Positions 37,455-46,637 are shown, numbered from the stretch's first letter. The stretch: 64,000 bases of DNA from Roseinatronobacter alkalisoli (GCF_028745735.1 NZ_JAQZSM010000010.1:85741-149740); one strand, 5' to 3'. Notes: generated by a model not told the origin, from the sequence alone. Program-made: numbers and translations.

Positions 37455-37645
37455 AATTTCTGGATGTGCAGCACCCGTTCTTTCGCCCGCTTTGGCGACG
37501 GGTGGCGGTGGTGACGCTGTGTCTGGGCTGGGCCGTGTTTGAAATTGTCACGGGCAGCCCGTTCTTTGCCATATTGTTTGGTGCGGCGGGGCTTTATTGC
37601 GCGCATCAGTTCTTCATCGCTTTTGACCCGAAAGACCCGGAATAA
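37451..37645 (+). CDS. Small conserved membrane protein in the iol operon
   Basis: A 64-residue protein: a basic N-terminal segment (FLDVQHPFFRPLWRR) followed by two hydrophobic stretches, about 18-35 and 38-56, then an acidic tail (DPKDPE). The pattern suggests a two-pass inner-membrane protein. I have a recollection of similar short proteins in Rhodobacterales, but know no function. Its ATG overlaps the iolE stop, and iolB follows 11 bases later, so it is co-transcribed and translated with the pathway. Its codon use looks like that of its neighbours. Confidence 0.75.
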   Translation: MKFLDVQHPFFRPLWRRVAVVTLCLGWAVFEIVTGSPFFAILFGAAGLYCAHQFFIAFDPKDPE

Positions 37646-37656
37646 AGGAAATCCTG

Positions 37657-38451
37657 ATGTCGCATTTGCTGCGGAAACCGACAAGCGCCACGGGCCTTGT
37701 CCATGATATTACACCGGAAAATGCGGGCTGGGGCTATGTGGGGTTTCAACTGCACCGGCTGGTGGCGGGTGCTGTGGCTTCGGGCCTGACGGGCGGTCAG
37801 GAAGCAATCCTTGTCATGGTCGAAGGGCGCGCGCAGGTGCAGGCCGCCGGGCAGGATTGGGGCCTTATGGGGGAGCGGATGGATGTGTTTGAAAAAACGC
37901 CGCCGCATTGCCTGTATATCCCGCCCGCGCAGGGCTGGCAGGTGGTGGCTGAAACCGACTGCACGGTTGCGCTGTGTCTGGCACCGGGCAAGGGCAACCA
38001 CCCTGCGCGGCGTCTGGGGCCGGATGGCATAACCCTGACCCAGCGCGGCGAAGGCAGCAATACCCGCTGGATCAACAATATTGCCATGGAAGATGCGGAT
38101 GTGGCCGACAGCCTGCTGGTGACAGAAGTGTTCACCCCTGCGGGGAACTGGTCCAGCTATCCCAGCCACCGCCATGATGAAGATGATTTTCCGCGCATCA
38201 CCTATCTGGAGGAAAGCTATTACCACCGCCTGAACCCCGCGCAGGGTTTCGGCATCCAGCGGGTCTATACCGAAGATGGCAGCCTTGATGAAACCATGTC
38301 GGTGAAAAACCACGATGTGGTGCTGGTGCCGCGCGGCCACCACCCCTGCGCCGCGCCGCACGGGTATGAAATGTATTACCTGAATGTCATGGCCGGCCCG
38401 TTGCGCAAATGGCGCTTCGTGGCGGACCCGGACCATGAATGGCTGATGTGA
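37657..38451 (+). CDS. iolB: 5-Deoxy-glucuronate isomerase IolB
   Basis: IolB converts 5-deoxy-glucuronate to 2-deoxy-5-keto-gluconate, the substrate of IolC. A two-cupin protein of 264 residues; metal-binding cupin residues are visible in SSYPSHRHDEDDFPRITYLEE and in the C-terminal HHPCAAPHGYEMYYLNVMAG. The start RKPTSATGLVHDITPENAGW is typical. ATG 37657 follows AAAGGAAATC. It is the last recognisable gene of the iol operon; the region after it is not homologous in character. Confidence 0.94.
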   Translation: MSHLLRKPTSATGLVHDITPENAGWGYVGFQLHRLVAGAVASGLTGGQEAILVMVEGRAQVQAAGQDWGLMGERMDVFEKTPPHCLYIPPAQGWQVVAETDCTVALCLAPGKGNHPARRLGPDGITLTQRGEGSNTRWINNIAMEDADVADSLLVTEVFTPAGNWSSYPSHRHDEDDFPRITYLEESYYHRLNPAQGFGIQRVYTEDGSLDETMSVKNHDVVLVPRGHHPCAAPHGYEMYYLNVMAGPLRKWRFVADPDHEWLM

Positions 38452-38604
38452 CGGGGTGGGCTGAAAGCGCGATTGCATCAGGCTGAAACGGTTATCGGGA
38501 ATGCCTAAGCGCGGAACCAAGGGCGCAAGCCCGCCGCGCCACCGGCGGGCCGTCCCGCGGCCTGCCGGTTCGGCTGGTGTTGTGCCAAGCCATATAGGTC
38601 GGAG

Positions 38605-38859
38605 TTATGCCGCCTGCATAAATTGAACTCGTATAGCGTGGGACCGCCAGACCCCGGCCCACCGCTGGCGCGGCTTGGTGCATGACCTGCGGCCCGTTTC
38701 AGGCCGATCACGATGAAAGCGCTGCTCGGCGATGGTGGAATGCTCCGGATCGGGCCCGACAGAGAGGCCCGCGCGGAACATCGCCTCGATCTGGGCGCGG
38801 GTCAGGCCGTGCTTTTCACATTTGGCGCTAACGCCGTGGTCCCAGTCGAAAGTGATCAT
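38605..38859 (-). pseudogene. Decayed BrnT-type toxin gene
   Basis: The first 50 residues match BrnT (RelE-fold ribonuclease toxin) by pattern: FDWDHGVSAKCEKHGLT, then a short helix and VGPDPEHSTIAEQRF. After EQRF the frame fails: with one A fewer in the AAA at 38716-38718 it would read on as IVIGLKRAAGH, the expected BrnT strand. Beyond that no frame gives the usual V-A-F-T-x-R and S-A-R-Y-M-H region. No BrnA-like antitoxin frame follows. An inverted repeat TTGTA-TG-TACAA (38861-38872) sits right before the ATG and might be an old autoregulatory site. The 153 bases after iolB and before it hold nothing I recognise. Confidence 0.55.
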
Positions 38860-38914
38860 ATTGTATGTACAAATGTGCGGACAGTAAAGACGCCCGTGTG
38901 GCGGTTCGAGTTAC

Positions 38915-39466
38915 TCAATAGGCCCATATAAGGTCTTTGGGTTTGGGATAAGTATGAGGAATATCTGAAATTGAAAAGGGGACCTCCAATTCGTTGAAGG
39001 TTGCTCTTGGTGCTTCAATTATTCCTGTTTCGTTCGAGTAGCGAATTGAAATCTTTAAATATCTTCTTAATACGGAAAGCGGCAGAAACCTATCTTTTGA
39101 CTTAGCCCAGACTAATGCATCTTGTTTCCCTTTGGAGCTGTTGCACCGTATACAACAAAAAACCAAATTCTCTGCGGAATCGGCTCCACCAGTTACTCGC
39201 GCGAACAAGTGGTCCAACGACGGATTATCTGTCGAGCCACAATAGCTGCATCGCCCTCTGGATAAAAGCTTGTCGCGTTCATCAAAATACAGAGATCGAG
39301 GAGAGGTTGTCCCATCAGTAAGCGCTTTATATAGCTTTGCGCGGATCATATAGTACGGGACGCCGTATTTTTCTGCCCCGTTTCTAACTGCGGCATCTGC
39401 CATTGCCAAGTTAGCGTATGACCAGAAAAGAACCTGTCCGAGCGTGTCGAAGCTACGGCGTCCCAT
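38915..39466 (-). CDS. HNH endonuclease family protein
   Basis: A 183-residue protein with a zinc-type HNH core: CSYCG (about residues 73-77), SLDHLFARVTGG (catalytic His), AENLVFCCIRCNSSKG. The N-terminal 65 residues and the C-terminal 60 are unlike families I know. Base composition is clearly more AT-rich than in neighbours, with codons such as ATA, AAA and TTA, which points to recent horizontal gain. It lies between a decayed toxin gene and ettA, without phage or methyltransferase genes, so a restriction, defence or mobile-element role is open. Confidence 0.8.
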   Translation of the reverse strand: MGRRSFDTLGQVLFWSYANLAMADAAVRNGAEKYGVPYYMIRAKLYKALTDGTTSPRSLYFDERDKLLSRGRCSYCGSTDNPSLDHLFARVTGGADSAENLVFCCIRCNSSKGKQDALVWAKSKDRFLPLSVLRRYLKISIRYSNETGIIEAPRATFNELEVPFSISDIPHTYPKPKDLIWAY

Positions 39467-39473
39467 CTTCCCT

Positions 39474-41129
39474 CTACCTCGTAAACTTCTTATACTTCAC
39501 CCGCTTCGGTTCCAGCGCGTCCGGTCCAAGGCGGCGTTTCTTGTCGTCTTCGTAGGCGGCGAAATTGCCCTCGAACCATTCGACATGCGCCTCGCCTTCA
39601 AACGCTAGTATGTGCGTACACAGCCGGTCAAGGAAGAAGCGGTCGTGGGAGATGACCACGGCGCAGCCTGCGAAATCTTCCAGCGCGGCTTCGAGCGCCT
39701 GCAGGGTTTCCACGTCCAGATCGTTGGTCGGTTCATCGAGCAGCAGCACATTGCCGCCTGCGCGCAGCAGTTTGGCCATATGCACGCGGTTGCGTTCCCC
39801 CCCCGACAGCAGGCCGACTTTCTTTTGCTGATCGCCGCCCTTGAAGTTGAAGGCACCGACATAGGCGCGGGAATTCACCTCTGCATCGCCAAGGGCAATG
39901 ATGTCCAGCCCGTCGCTGATTTCTTCCCAGACGGTTTTATTCGCGTCCAGCGCATCGCGCGACTGGTCCACATAGGACAGCTGCACTGTGTCGCCGAATT
40001 CAATCGTGCCCTCATCAGGTTGTTCCTGACCGGTCAGCATGCGGAACAGCGTGGATTTGCCCGCGCCATTGGGGCCGATCACGCCGACAATGCCGCCCGG
40101 CGGCAGGGCAAAGGACAGGTCTTCGATCAGCAGGCGGTCGTCATAGCCCTTTTTCAGGCCCTCAATCTCGATCACTTTGCTGCCAAGGCGCGGGCCGTTG
40201 GGAATGATGATCTGCGCGCGACCGATCTTTTCACGCTCGGACTGGCCTGCCTTTTCTTCATAAGCGGCGATCCGTGCCTTGGATTTGGTCTGCCGTGCTT
40301 TCGCACCAGCCCGGATCCATTCCAACTCGCGTTCCAGCGATTTCTGGCGCGACTTGTCTTCGCGCGTTTCCTGCGCCAGGCGTTTGGCCTTTTGTTCCAG
40401 CCATGCGGAATAATTCCCTTCATAGGGAATGCCGCGCCCACGGTCGAGTTCCAGAATCCAGCTGGTAATGTCATCCAGAAAGTAGCGGTCATGGGTGACG
40501 ATCAGGATGGTGCCCTTGTAGTCGATCAGGTGTTTTTGCAGCCAGGCAATGGTTTCGGCGTCCAGGTGGTTGGTCGGTTCGTCCAGCAGCAGCATGTCGG
40601 GCGCTTCCAGCAGCAGCTTGCACAGCGCAACGCGGCGTTTTTCGCCACCTGACAAGGTTTCGACCGATGCTGTGTCGGGCGGGCAGCGCAGCGCTTCCAT
40701 GGCGACATCGATCTGGCTGTCCAGATCCCACAGGTTTTCGGCGTCGATCTGGTCCTGCAGGGCGGCCATTTCATCGGCGGTTTCGTCCGAATAATTCATC
40801 GCCAGTTCGTTGTAGCGGTCCAGTTTCGCCTGTTTTTCAGCGACACCCAGCATGACATTGCCGCGCACATCCAGGCTGGCGTCAAGGTCGGGTTCCTGCG
40901 GCAGGTAGCCCACTTTCGCACCCTTCGCGGCCCATGCCTCGCCGGTGAAATCCTTGTCGGTGCCCGCCATGATGCGCAGCAGGGTGGATTTCCCCGCGCC
41001 ATTCACGCCCACAACCCCGATCTTCACCCCCGGAAGGAAGGACAGGCGGATATTCTCAAAGCATTTCTTGCCGCCGGGATAGGTTTTGGACACACCATCC
41101 ATGTGGTAGACATATTGATAGGACGCCAT
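39474..41129 (-). CDS. ettA: Energy-dependent translational throttle protein EttA (ABC-F ATPase)
   Basis: EttA binds the ribosomal E site and gates entry of the ribosome into elongation according to ATP level. Two ABC domains are seen, with Walker A motifs GVNGAGKST and GPNGAGKST and signatures LSGGEKRR and LSGGERNR. The arm and linker regions lie between them ([15 protein letters not shown]). Length is 551 residues from ATG 41129, which has GAAGGAAAG upstream. The frame extends to 41240 but through the secB terminator. Confidence 0.94.
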   Translation of the reverse strand: MASYQYVYHMDGVSKTYPGGKKCFENIRLSFLPGVKIGVVGVNGAGKSTLLRIMAGTDKDFTGEAWAAKGAKVGYLPQEPDLDASLDVRGNVMLGVAEKQAKLDRYNELAMNYSDETADEMAALQDQIDAENLWDLDSQIDVAMEALRCPPDTASVETLSGGEKRRVALCKLLLEAPDMLLLDEPTNHLDAETIAWLQKHLIDYKGTILIVTHDRYFLDDITSWILELDRGRGIPYEGNYSAWLEQKAKRLAQETREDKSRQKSLERELEWIRAGAKARQTKSKARIAAYEEKAGQSEREKIGRAQIIIPNGPRLGSKVIEIEGLKKGYDDRLLIEDLSFALPPGGIVGVIGPNGAGKSTLFRMLTGQEQPDEGTIEFGDTVQLSYVDQSRDALDANKTVWEEISDGLDIIALGDAEVNSRAYVGAFNFKGGDQQKKVGLLSGGERNRVHMAKLLRAGGNVLLLDEPTNDLDVETLQALEAALEDFAGCAVVISHDRFFLDRLCTHILAFEGEAHVEWFEGNFAAYEDDKKRRLGPDALEPKRVKYKKFTR

Positions 41130-41212
41130 GTGCTTTCCTTCGTGTAACTTGGGGGTTTGGCCTTCCCTAGCGCATGGACGGACCGTGCTGCAAGCGGGAC
41201 GGGCGGAAACGG

Positions 41213-41237
41213 AAAACCCCCGCGGCTTGCGCGGGGG
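41213..41237 (-). terminator. Intrinsic terminator of secB
   Basis: On the minus strand an 8-bp stem (CCCCCGCG / CGCGGGGG, 41217-41237) with a five-base loop is followed by TTTT (41216-41213). It lies 24 bases past the secB stop and before ettA, so the two genes are transcribed separately. Confidence 0.8.
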
Positions 41238-41260
41238 CATATCATAGGGGCCAGCGTGCC

Positions 41261-41770
41261 TTAGTTGGCGACCGGCGCATCGCCCTGCTGGGCGCGCAAG
41301 GCGGCCTGACGCTGGATTTCCTGCTTGTACAGGGCCAGAAAATCAACTGTGTCGAGGTTCAGCGGCGGGAAGCCACCATCGCGCGTGACATCAGAAATGA
41401 TGCGGCGTGCGAAAGGGAAGATCATGCGCGGGCATTCGATCAGCAAAAACGGATGCAGCTGTTCCGCGGGCACGTTTTCGATCAGGAAAACACCGACATA
41501 GTCCAGCTCAACGATGAACAGCGCCTGATCATCTTCCTTGTTCTTGGACGTGATCTTGAACTTGGTCGCCACTTCATACTGGTTTTCCACGTCGCGCTTG
41601 TTGGCGTCAAGGCTGACCTGAACCTGAATGTCGGGCTGGACATTGCTGCCCTGCAGCTTCTTCTGCGCGGCCACGTTTTCAAACGACAGGTCGCGGACAA
41701 ACTGCGCCAGAACGCGCATGTTCACTTTCGGGGCTTCGGCGGGCTGCGCGCCGTTGGTTTCTTCTGCCAT
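41261..41770 (-). CDS. secB: Protein-export chaperone SecB
   Basis: SecB keeps preproteins unfolded and delivers them to SecA. The family core is visible: [35 protein letters not shown], and [24 protein letters not shown] (shown here in parts; residues 115-140). The length of 169 residues is usual for alphaproteobacteria. The ATG at 41770 is preceded by a GGAG-type site. It ends at a clear terminator. Confidence 0.96.
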   Translation of the reverse strand: MAEETNGAQPAEAPKVNMRVLAQFVRDLSFENVAAQKKLQGSNVQPDIQVQVSLDANKRDVENQYEVATKFKITSKNKEDDQALFIVELDYVGVFLIENVPAEQLHPFLLIECPRMIFPFARRIISDVTRDGGFPPLNLDTVDFLALYKQEIQRQAALRAQQGDAPVAN

Positions 41771-41837
41771 GGTTGCAAGGCTCCTGTTGATGGTCAGTTA
41801 TTCTTGGGCGCGCTTGTAGCAGGGGGGGGCGGGTGGC

Positions 41838-42296
41838 TCAATCCCGCTTTTCCTGTGGTGGCAGGCGGTGTGGGTTTTCATGCACCTCTGGCTGGGTCTC
41901 ATAGTCGCCGTCAATTATGTCATCACGGGCAGGGCGGACAGAATGCGCGGCGCGGGTCTGAAGAACCAGACGCGACAGGATCAGTGCGCGAACTGGCGGC
42001 AGCAGCAGCAACATGCCGAGAGTATCGGTAAAGAAGCCGGGCAGCACGACCAGCAACGCGCCGATCATACGCAAGGCGGAATGGGCCATCGGGCTTGCGG
42101 GGCTGGCATCGCGCGCAAGGGCCGCGCGCACGCTCTCGGCGTTGCGATGGGGTTCCAGCCGCATAAGCATAACGCCAAGCGCGGCCGTGGCAAAAACCCA
42201 TGCCAGCGTGGCGATCACGCCAATTTCACTGCCGAGTTGAACAAAAAGCGCGATTTCAATGACAGGAACGGCCAGTATGGCTATCAGAATCCGCAT
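41838..42296 (-). CDS. FxsA family membrane protein
   Basis: FxsA-like cytoplasmic-membrane protein of 152 residues. Four hydrophobic segments lie within residues 2-105, including the family stretch GVIATLAWVFATAALGVMLM and ALLVVLPGFFTDTLGMLLLLPPVR. The C-terminal 45 residues are polar. E. coli FxsA affects phage F exclusion; the general function is unknown. ATG 42296 has GAAAGG upstream; the frame opens at 42356. It is divergent from the TimA-like gene and lies upstream of secB on the same strand, a common alphaproteobacterial arrangement. Confidence 0.85.
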   Translation of the reverse strand: MRILIAILAVPVIEIALFVQLGSEIGVIATLAWVFATAALGVMLMRLEPHRNAESVRAALARDASPASPMAHSALRMIGALLVVLPGFFTDTLGMLLLLPPVRALILSRLVLQTRAAHSVRPARDDIIDGDYETQPEVHENPHRLPPQEKRD

Positions 42297-42404
42297 CTTT
42301 CGGCCTTTCGTCAGAAATGATGTTACCGTGGAAGGTAGACTTGCCCGCCAACGCACCTTACATAGGCATCAGAACCGCCATACCAACCCCTGGCCGAGGT
42401 AACA

Positions 42405-43073
42405 ATGGAACCCGCCGTGATCCAGCTTCTTATTCTTGCCGGCATTGCTGTCTTTCTTATCCTGCGCCTGCGCGCTGTTCTTGGAACGCGCGACGGGTTT
42501 GAATCAAAACCGGTGCAGCGTGGTGATGGCGCATCCGAACCATTGTCGAAACCCCGCTTCGAAGTGATAGAGGGGGGGCCTGACACGGATATCACCGATC
42601 ATGTTCCTGAAGGGTCCGACATGGCCAGGACACTGGCGCGGATGAAAGCGGTTGATCCCGATTTCAGCGTGGGGGAATTTCTGCAAGGTGCGCGCGGCGC
42701 ATATGAGATGATTCTGATGGCGTTTGAATCGTCGGATATGGATTCGATTCTGCCCTTCCTGTCGCGTGACGTGTTCAACAGTTTTGACGAAGTTGTGCAG
42801 TCGCGCGAACAGCAGGGGCTGCGGGTCGATGCGACATTCGTTGGCCTGCGCGAACTTGAACTGATTGGCGCGGTTTTCGATGAAACCAACAATGAGGGTG
42901 AAATCACCGTCAAGTTTCTGGGCGAACTGACATCCGTGGTGCGCAAGGCCGACAGTGGCGAAATCGTTGAAGGTGACCCGAATGAGATCAAGCGCCAGCG
43001 TGATGTCTGGACCTTCGGACGTGACATGACGTCTGACAGCCCGAACTGGAAACTGGTCGCCACCGGCGAGTGA
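42405..43073 (+). CDS. Tim44-domain protein (TimA-like)
   Basis: A 222-residue protein with an N-terminal membrane anchor (VIQLLILAGIAVFLILRL, residues 5-22). After a polar linker it has a Tim44-like domain from about residue 75 to the end (FLQGARGAYEMILMAFESSD, VDATFVGLRELELIGAV, DVWTFGRD). In Caulobacter a relative, TimA, binds inner-membrane complexes; it is the bacterial ancestor of mitochondrial Tim44. The smr gene follows after 21 bases. In many relatives a lytic transglycosylase mltA sits between these two; it is absent here. Confidence 0.88.
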   Translation: MEPAVIQLLILAGIAVFLILRLRAVLGTRDGFESKPVQRGDGASEPLSKPRFEVIEGGPDTDITDHVPEGSDMARTLARMKAVDPDFSVGEFLQGARGAYEMILMAFESSDMDSILPFLSRDVFNSFDEVVQSREQQGLRVDATFVGLRELELIGAVFDETNNEGEITVKFLGELTSVVRKADSGEIVEGDPNEIKRQRDVWTFGRDMTSDSPNWKLVATGE

Positions 43074-43094
43074 CATTCGGAGGCAGGGGATGAG

Positions 43095-43706
43095 ATGACC
43101 CGCAAATCCCGCAGGTTGCATCCCGAAGACCTGGAATTATGGGGCCGCGTCGCGAAAAGCGCGCGGCCTTTGAAATCCGATTTGGCAAAGGCGTTTGATG
43201 CGCCGGAGCAGGCAGAACCGGTATTCGCGCCCACGCCGGTAAAGCCACCGCCGAAGCCCCCGCGTCAGGGTGGAACCGTCCTGCGGCCCACCCCCCCCGA
43301 CAGGCCCGCCATGCATGACCTTGCGCGCCCGTTGCCGGATGCGCTGGCCGGGGCGCCGGTCAGCATGGACAAGCGCAAGTTCCAGCGCATGACGCGGGGA
43401 AAGTTGCAGCCGGATGCGCGGATTGATCTGCATGGCATGACGCTGGCACAGGCCCATGCCGCGCTGAATGGATTTATCCTGCGGGCGCAGTCGCAGGGTT
43501 TGCGGCTGGTACTGGTCATCACCGGCAAGGGGAAATCGGTTGCTGATGACGGCCCGATCCCGCGCAGACGCGGTGCATTGAAGCATGATGTGCCACAATG
43601 GCTGCGCATGGCCCCGCTGGCGGGCGCGGTACTGGAACTGCGCGAAGCGCATCTGCGCCATGGGGGCAGCGGTGCGTATTATGTATATTTGCGCAAGGGG
43701 CGATAA
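43095..43706 (+). CDS. Smr-domain protein
   Basis: A 203-residue protein with a disordered, Pro-rich N-terminal half (PVKPPPKPPRQGG) and a C-terminal Smr domain (about residues 110-200). The motif DLHGMT and the later TGKGKS are the conserved Smr residues. The domain occurs in MutS2 and in stand-alone proteins that nick DNA or RNA. Which activity this one has is not known. It follows the TimA-like gene by 21 bases and is followed by a long inverted repeat. Confidence 0.88.
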   Translation: MTRKSRRLHPEDLELWGRVAKSARPLKSDLAKAFDAPEQAEPVFAPTPVKPPPKPPRQGGTVLRPTPPDRPAMHDLARPLPDALAGAPVSMDKRKFQRMTRGKLQPDARIDLHGMTLAQAHAALNGFILRAQSQGLRLVLVITGKGKSVADDGPIPRRRGALKHDVPQWLRMAPLAGAVLELREAHLRHGGSGAYYVYLRKGR

Positions 43707-43710
43707 GGCT

Positions 43711-43764
43711 CTGCGCAGGCAAGCGCCGCCCCACCCACCCGCCCGCGTGCGCTTGCCTGCGCAG
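43711..43764. terminator. 16-bp perfect inverted repeat after smr
   Basis: CTGCGCAGGCAAGCGC (43711-43726) and GCGCTTGCCTGCGCAG (43749-43764) are perfect complements with a C-rich 22-base spacer. It begins five bases after the smr stop and lies 65 bases before the tgt start. It has no T run. It may be a factor-independent terminator of weak type or an RNA-stabilising structure. Confidence 0.6.
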
Positions 43765-43829
43765 GTCGGCCCCTTGGCAAGCGGGGGGATTTGCGGCAAA
43801 GGGTCATGTCCGAGCAAGGGGCCAGACAG

Positions 43830-44954
43830 ATGACATTCCGTTTTGACATATCCGCCCGTGACGGCAGTGCGCGCAGCGGCACCATTCACACCCCGCGCGG
43901 GGATATTCGCACGCCCGCCTTCATGCCGGTGGGCACGGCGGCGACGGTCAAGGCGATGATGCCTGAATCGGTGCGCGAAACCGGTGCGGATATCCTGCTT
44001 GGGAATACCTATCATCTGATGCTGCGCCCGACGGCCGAACGCATCGCGGCTTTGGGTGGGTTGCACAGGTTCATGAACTGGGACCGTCCTATATTGACGG
44101 ATTCGGGCGGTTTTCAGGTCATGTCGCTGGCCAGTTTGCGCAAGCTGACGGAAGAAGGCGTGCGTTTTGCCAGCCATATCGACGGATCTCGCCATATGCT
44201 CAGCCCGGAACGGTCAATGGAAATCCAGCGATTGCTGGGGTCCGACATTGTGATGTCTTTTGACGAATGCACCCCGTTTCCCGCTGATGAAAAAGTGGCG
44301 CGCGCGTCGATGGAATTGTCGATGCGCTGGGCGGCGCGGTCGCGGGACGCATTCGGCGACAGGCCGGGTTATGCGCTGTTTGGCATACAGCAGGGGTCGG
44401 TTTACCGCGACCAGCGCGCCGAAAGCGCCGAAAAGTTGCGTGCGATCGGGTTTGATGGCTATGCCATCGGCGGGCTGGCCGTGGGCGAGGGGCAGGACCT
44501 GATGTTTGACGTGCTGGATTATGCGCCCGGCCAGCTGCCCGATGACAAGCCGCGCTATCTGATGGGGGTGGGCAAGCCCGATGACATTGTGGGCGCTGTG
44601 CAGCGCGGCGTTGATATGTTCGACTGCGTGCTGCCATCGCGTTCGGGGCGGACGGGGCAGGGCTGGACCGCGCGCGGGCCGGTGAATCTGCGCAATGCGC
44701 GACACCGCGACGACCCGCGCCCACTGGAAGAGGGCTGCCCCTGTCCGGCCTGCCGCAATTACAGCCGCGCCTATCTGCACCATGTCATCAAGGCGGATGA
44801 AATCATCGGTTCCATGCTGCTGACATGGCATAATCTGGCCTATTACCAGCGGCTGATGCAGGGGTTGCGTGACGCTATTTTTGCAGGCACCCTTGACAGG
44901 TTCGCTGCATCCTTTCATGCGATGCGTGCTGAGGGTGACATAGACCCCATCTGA
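43830..44954 (+). CDS. tgt: Queuine tRNA-ribosyltransferase (TGT)
   Basis: TGT exchanges guanine 34 of tRNAs with GUN anticodons for preQ1. Visible are the active-site segments [11 protein letters not shown] (general acid Asp) and [15 protein letters not shown] (nucleophile Asp). The zinc site CPCPAC with a later His ([12 protein letters not shown]) is also present. Length is 374 residues from ATG 43830; an ATG at 43806 would add eight residues but has a poorly spaced ribosome site. psd follows after 18 bases. The tRNA-Asp(GUC) 1.5 kb downstream is one of its substrates. Confidence 0.95.
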   Translation: MTFRFDISARDGSARSGTIHTPRGDIRTPAFMPVGTAATVKAMMPESVRETGADILLGNTYHLMLRPTAERIAALGGLHRFMNWDRPILTDSGGFQVMSLASLRKLTEEGVRFASHIDGSRHMLSPERSMEIQRLLGSDIVMSFDECTPFPADEKVARASMELSMRWAARSRDAFGDRPGYALFGIQQGSVYRDQRAESAEKLRAIGFDGYAIGGLAVGEGQDLMFDVLDYAPGQLPDDKPRYLMGVGKPDDIVGAVQRGVDMFDCVLPSRSGRTGQGWTARGPVNLRNARHRDDPRPLEEGCPCPACRNYSRAYLHHVIKADEIIGSMLLTWHNLAYYQRLMQGLRDAIFAGTLDRFAASFHAMRAEGDIDPI

Positions 44955-44972
44955 CACACACAGGAGGGCCGA

Positions 44973-45671
44973 ATGGCCGCTGACATGCTTTCGACCGTGG
45001 TAAAGCCGATTCACCGCGAGGGATACAAGTTCATCCCCGTGTTTGCGGCTGCAACGCTGGTCATGTTTCTGATCTGGCAGCCGCTGGGGTGGGTCGGGCT
45101 TGGCCTGACTGTGTGGTGCTACTATTTTTTCCGTGACCCGGACCGCCAGACCCCGGTGCGCGAGGGGTTGCTGGTCAGCCCCGCCGATGGGGTGATTTCC
45201 CTGATTGAGCCCGCCGTACCGCCAGCAGAGCTGGAAATGGGCGATCAGCCACTGACACGCGTTTCGGTGTTCATGAATGTGTTCAACTGCCATGTGAACC
45301 GTGCGCCGATTGCGGGGCGGGTTACGAAAATCAGCTACCGGCCGGGTAAATTCCTGAACGCATCGCTGGACAAGGCATCGGTAGACAACGAGCGGAATTC
45401 CATGGCGCTGGAAATCGCGGACGGGCGCAGGATCGCCGTGGTCCAGATTGCCGGATTGGTGGCACGGCGCATCCTGTGCGAGGTGGAAGAAGGGCAGACG
45501 CTGGAAACCGGCGCGCGTTTCGGGATGATTCGGTTCGGGTCGCGCGTGGATGTGTATCTGCCTGAAGGTGTGCAGCCACTGGTAGCGCTTGGCCAGACGA
45601 TGATTTCCGCCGAAACGGTGATTGCGGACCTGACCAGCACAGAGCCGCGCCGCGTGGCCGCGATCCGCTGA
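44973..45671 (+). CDS. psd: Phosphatidylserine decarboxylase proenzyme
   Basis: Psd makes phosphatidylethanolamine and is self-cleaved to form a pyruvoyl group. The cleavage site is FGS, Gly189-Ser190, in [12 protein letters not shown]. An N-terminal hydrophobic segment (residues 20-52) anchors it, and [14 protein letters not shown] is a conserved core. The 232-residue size is that of the short alphaproteobacterial/archaeal type. It is followed one base later by pssA, which makes its substrate, so the two form a phosphatidylethanolamine operon. Confidence 0.95.
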   Translation: MAADMLSTVVKPIHREGYKFIPVFAAATLVMFLIWQPLGWVGLGLTVWCYYFFRDPDRQTPVREGLLVSPADGVISLIEPAVPPAELEMGDQPLTRVSVFMNVFNCHVNRAPIAGRVTKISYRPGKFLNASLDKASVDNERNSMALEIADGRRIAVVQIAGLVARRILCEVEEGQTLETGARFGMIRFGSRVDVYLPEGVQPLVALGQTMISAETVIADLTSTEPRRVAAIR

Positions 45672-45672
45672 C

Positions 45673-46413
45673 ATGACACCGCGCCGCGATACCCTGTCAT
45701 TCGTGCAGCTTGTGCCGAACCTTGTCACCATCATGGGCATGTGTGCGGGGTTAAGCGCCATTCGCTACACATTTGACGGGCGGTTCGAGCTGGCGGCGGC
45801 CCTGATCATTCTGGCGGCGATTCTGGATGGTATCGACGGGTTGCTGGCGCGCAAGCTGAATGCGGCAAGTTCCTTCGGCGCGGAACTGGACAGCTTTTCT
45901 GATTTTGTCAGTTTTGGTGTGGCGCCGGGGATTCTGGTTTTCGGTTATGCGCTGACAGGGCCAATGGCCGGGTTCGGCTGGGTGTTTGTACTGGTTTTCG
46001 CAGTCTGCGCCTGTCTGCGGCTGGCCCGTTTCAATATCAGCCGTACTGTCGCTGATGGCGCAAGCCAGCGTCATTTCGTGGGTGTGCCGGCACCGGCTGG
46101 CGCAATGCTGGGTTTGCTGCCGGTCTATGCGGGGCTGGCGGGTATGGTTGACCCGTCACGTTTTCCGGTGCTGACGGCGTTCTATCTGGCGGTGGTGGGC
46201 TTGCTGATGGTGTCGCGCCTGCCAACGCCGTCGCTGAAGGGAATCCGGATCAAGCGTGAACACGCGATCTGGGTGCTGGTCGGGATGAGCGTTTTTGTGG
46301 GTTTCCTGTTCTTGCGGACATGGTTCACACTGGTTGTCGCTGACCTGCTGTATCTGGGTGTTCTGGGGTCGCTGGCGCTGCGGCATTTCAGAAAACAAAA
46401 AGCAGTAGAGTAG
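45673..46413 (+). CDS. pssA: CDP-diacylglycerol-serine O-phosphatidyltransferase PssA
   Basis: PssA joins CDP-diacylglycerol and serine. The CDP-alcohol phosphatidyltransferase signature is present as DGIDGLLAR (about residues 56-64), FGAELDSFSD (about 72-81). Seven to eight hydrophobic segments cover the 246 residues, the membrane form found in alphaproteobacteria and Gram-positives. The ATG begins one base after the psd stop. Confidence 0.94.
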   Translation: MTPRRDTLSFVQLVPNLVTIMGMCAGLSAIRYTFDGRFELAAALIILAAILDGIDGLLARKLNAASSFGAELDSFSDFVSFGVAPGILVFGYALTGPMAGFGWVFVLVFAVCACLRLARFNISRTVADGASQRHFVGVPAPAGAMLGLLPVYAGLAGMVDPSRFPVLTAFYLAVVGLLMVSRLPTPSLKGIRIKREHAIWVLVGMSVFVGFLFLRTWFTLVVADLLYLGVLGSLALRHFRKQKAVE

Positions 46414-46437
46414 GGCGTGTTTTTTGCCGATAGCCGC

Positions 46438-46466
46438 TTGACGCGGGCAGATGGTTCGCATAATTG
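46438..46466 (+). promoter_or_regulatory. Candidate promoter of tRNA-Asp
   Basis: TTGACG (46438-46443) and TAATTG (46461-46466) are 17 bases apart, with the tRNA beginning 11 bases after the -10. CATAAT (46459-46464) is an alternative -10 at 15-base spacing. Confidence 0.45.
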
Positions 46467-46477
46467 GACCGCACAGC

Positions 46478-46554
46478 GCGGTTGTAGCTCAGTTGGTTAG
46501 AGTACCGGCCTGTCACGCCGGGGGTCGCGGGTTCGAGCCCCGTCAACCGCGCCA
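46478..46554 (+). tRNA. tRNA-Asp (anticodon GTC)
   Basis: The 77-base sequence folds as a cloverleaf: acceptor GCGGTTG / CAACCGC, D-arm with AGCTCAGTTGGTTAGAG, anticodon loop CTGTCAC with anticodon GTC, and T-arm GTTCGAGCC. A genomic CCA is present at 46552-46554. It is followed by a strong terminator. I checked the arms by eye only. Confidence 0.95.
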
Positions 46555-46559
46555 CTTAT

Positions 46560-46591
46560 AAAAAACTCCTGCCTTCGGGCAGGAGTTTTTT
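46560..46591. terminator. Bidirectional intrinsic terminator (tRNA-Asp / kdgK)
   Basis: A 9-bp stem ACTCCTGCC (46565-46573) / GGCAGGAGT (46578-46586) with a TTCG tetraloop is flanked by an A run on the left and a T run on the right. It terminates the tRNA on the plus strand and, read in reverse, the kdgK transcript on the minus strand. Confidence 0.92.
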
Positions 46592-46637
46592 GCTTTTGGT
46601 CTGTGGAGAGCCCCGAAGGCGTGGGACAAACTTCTGG

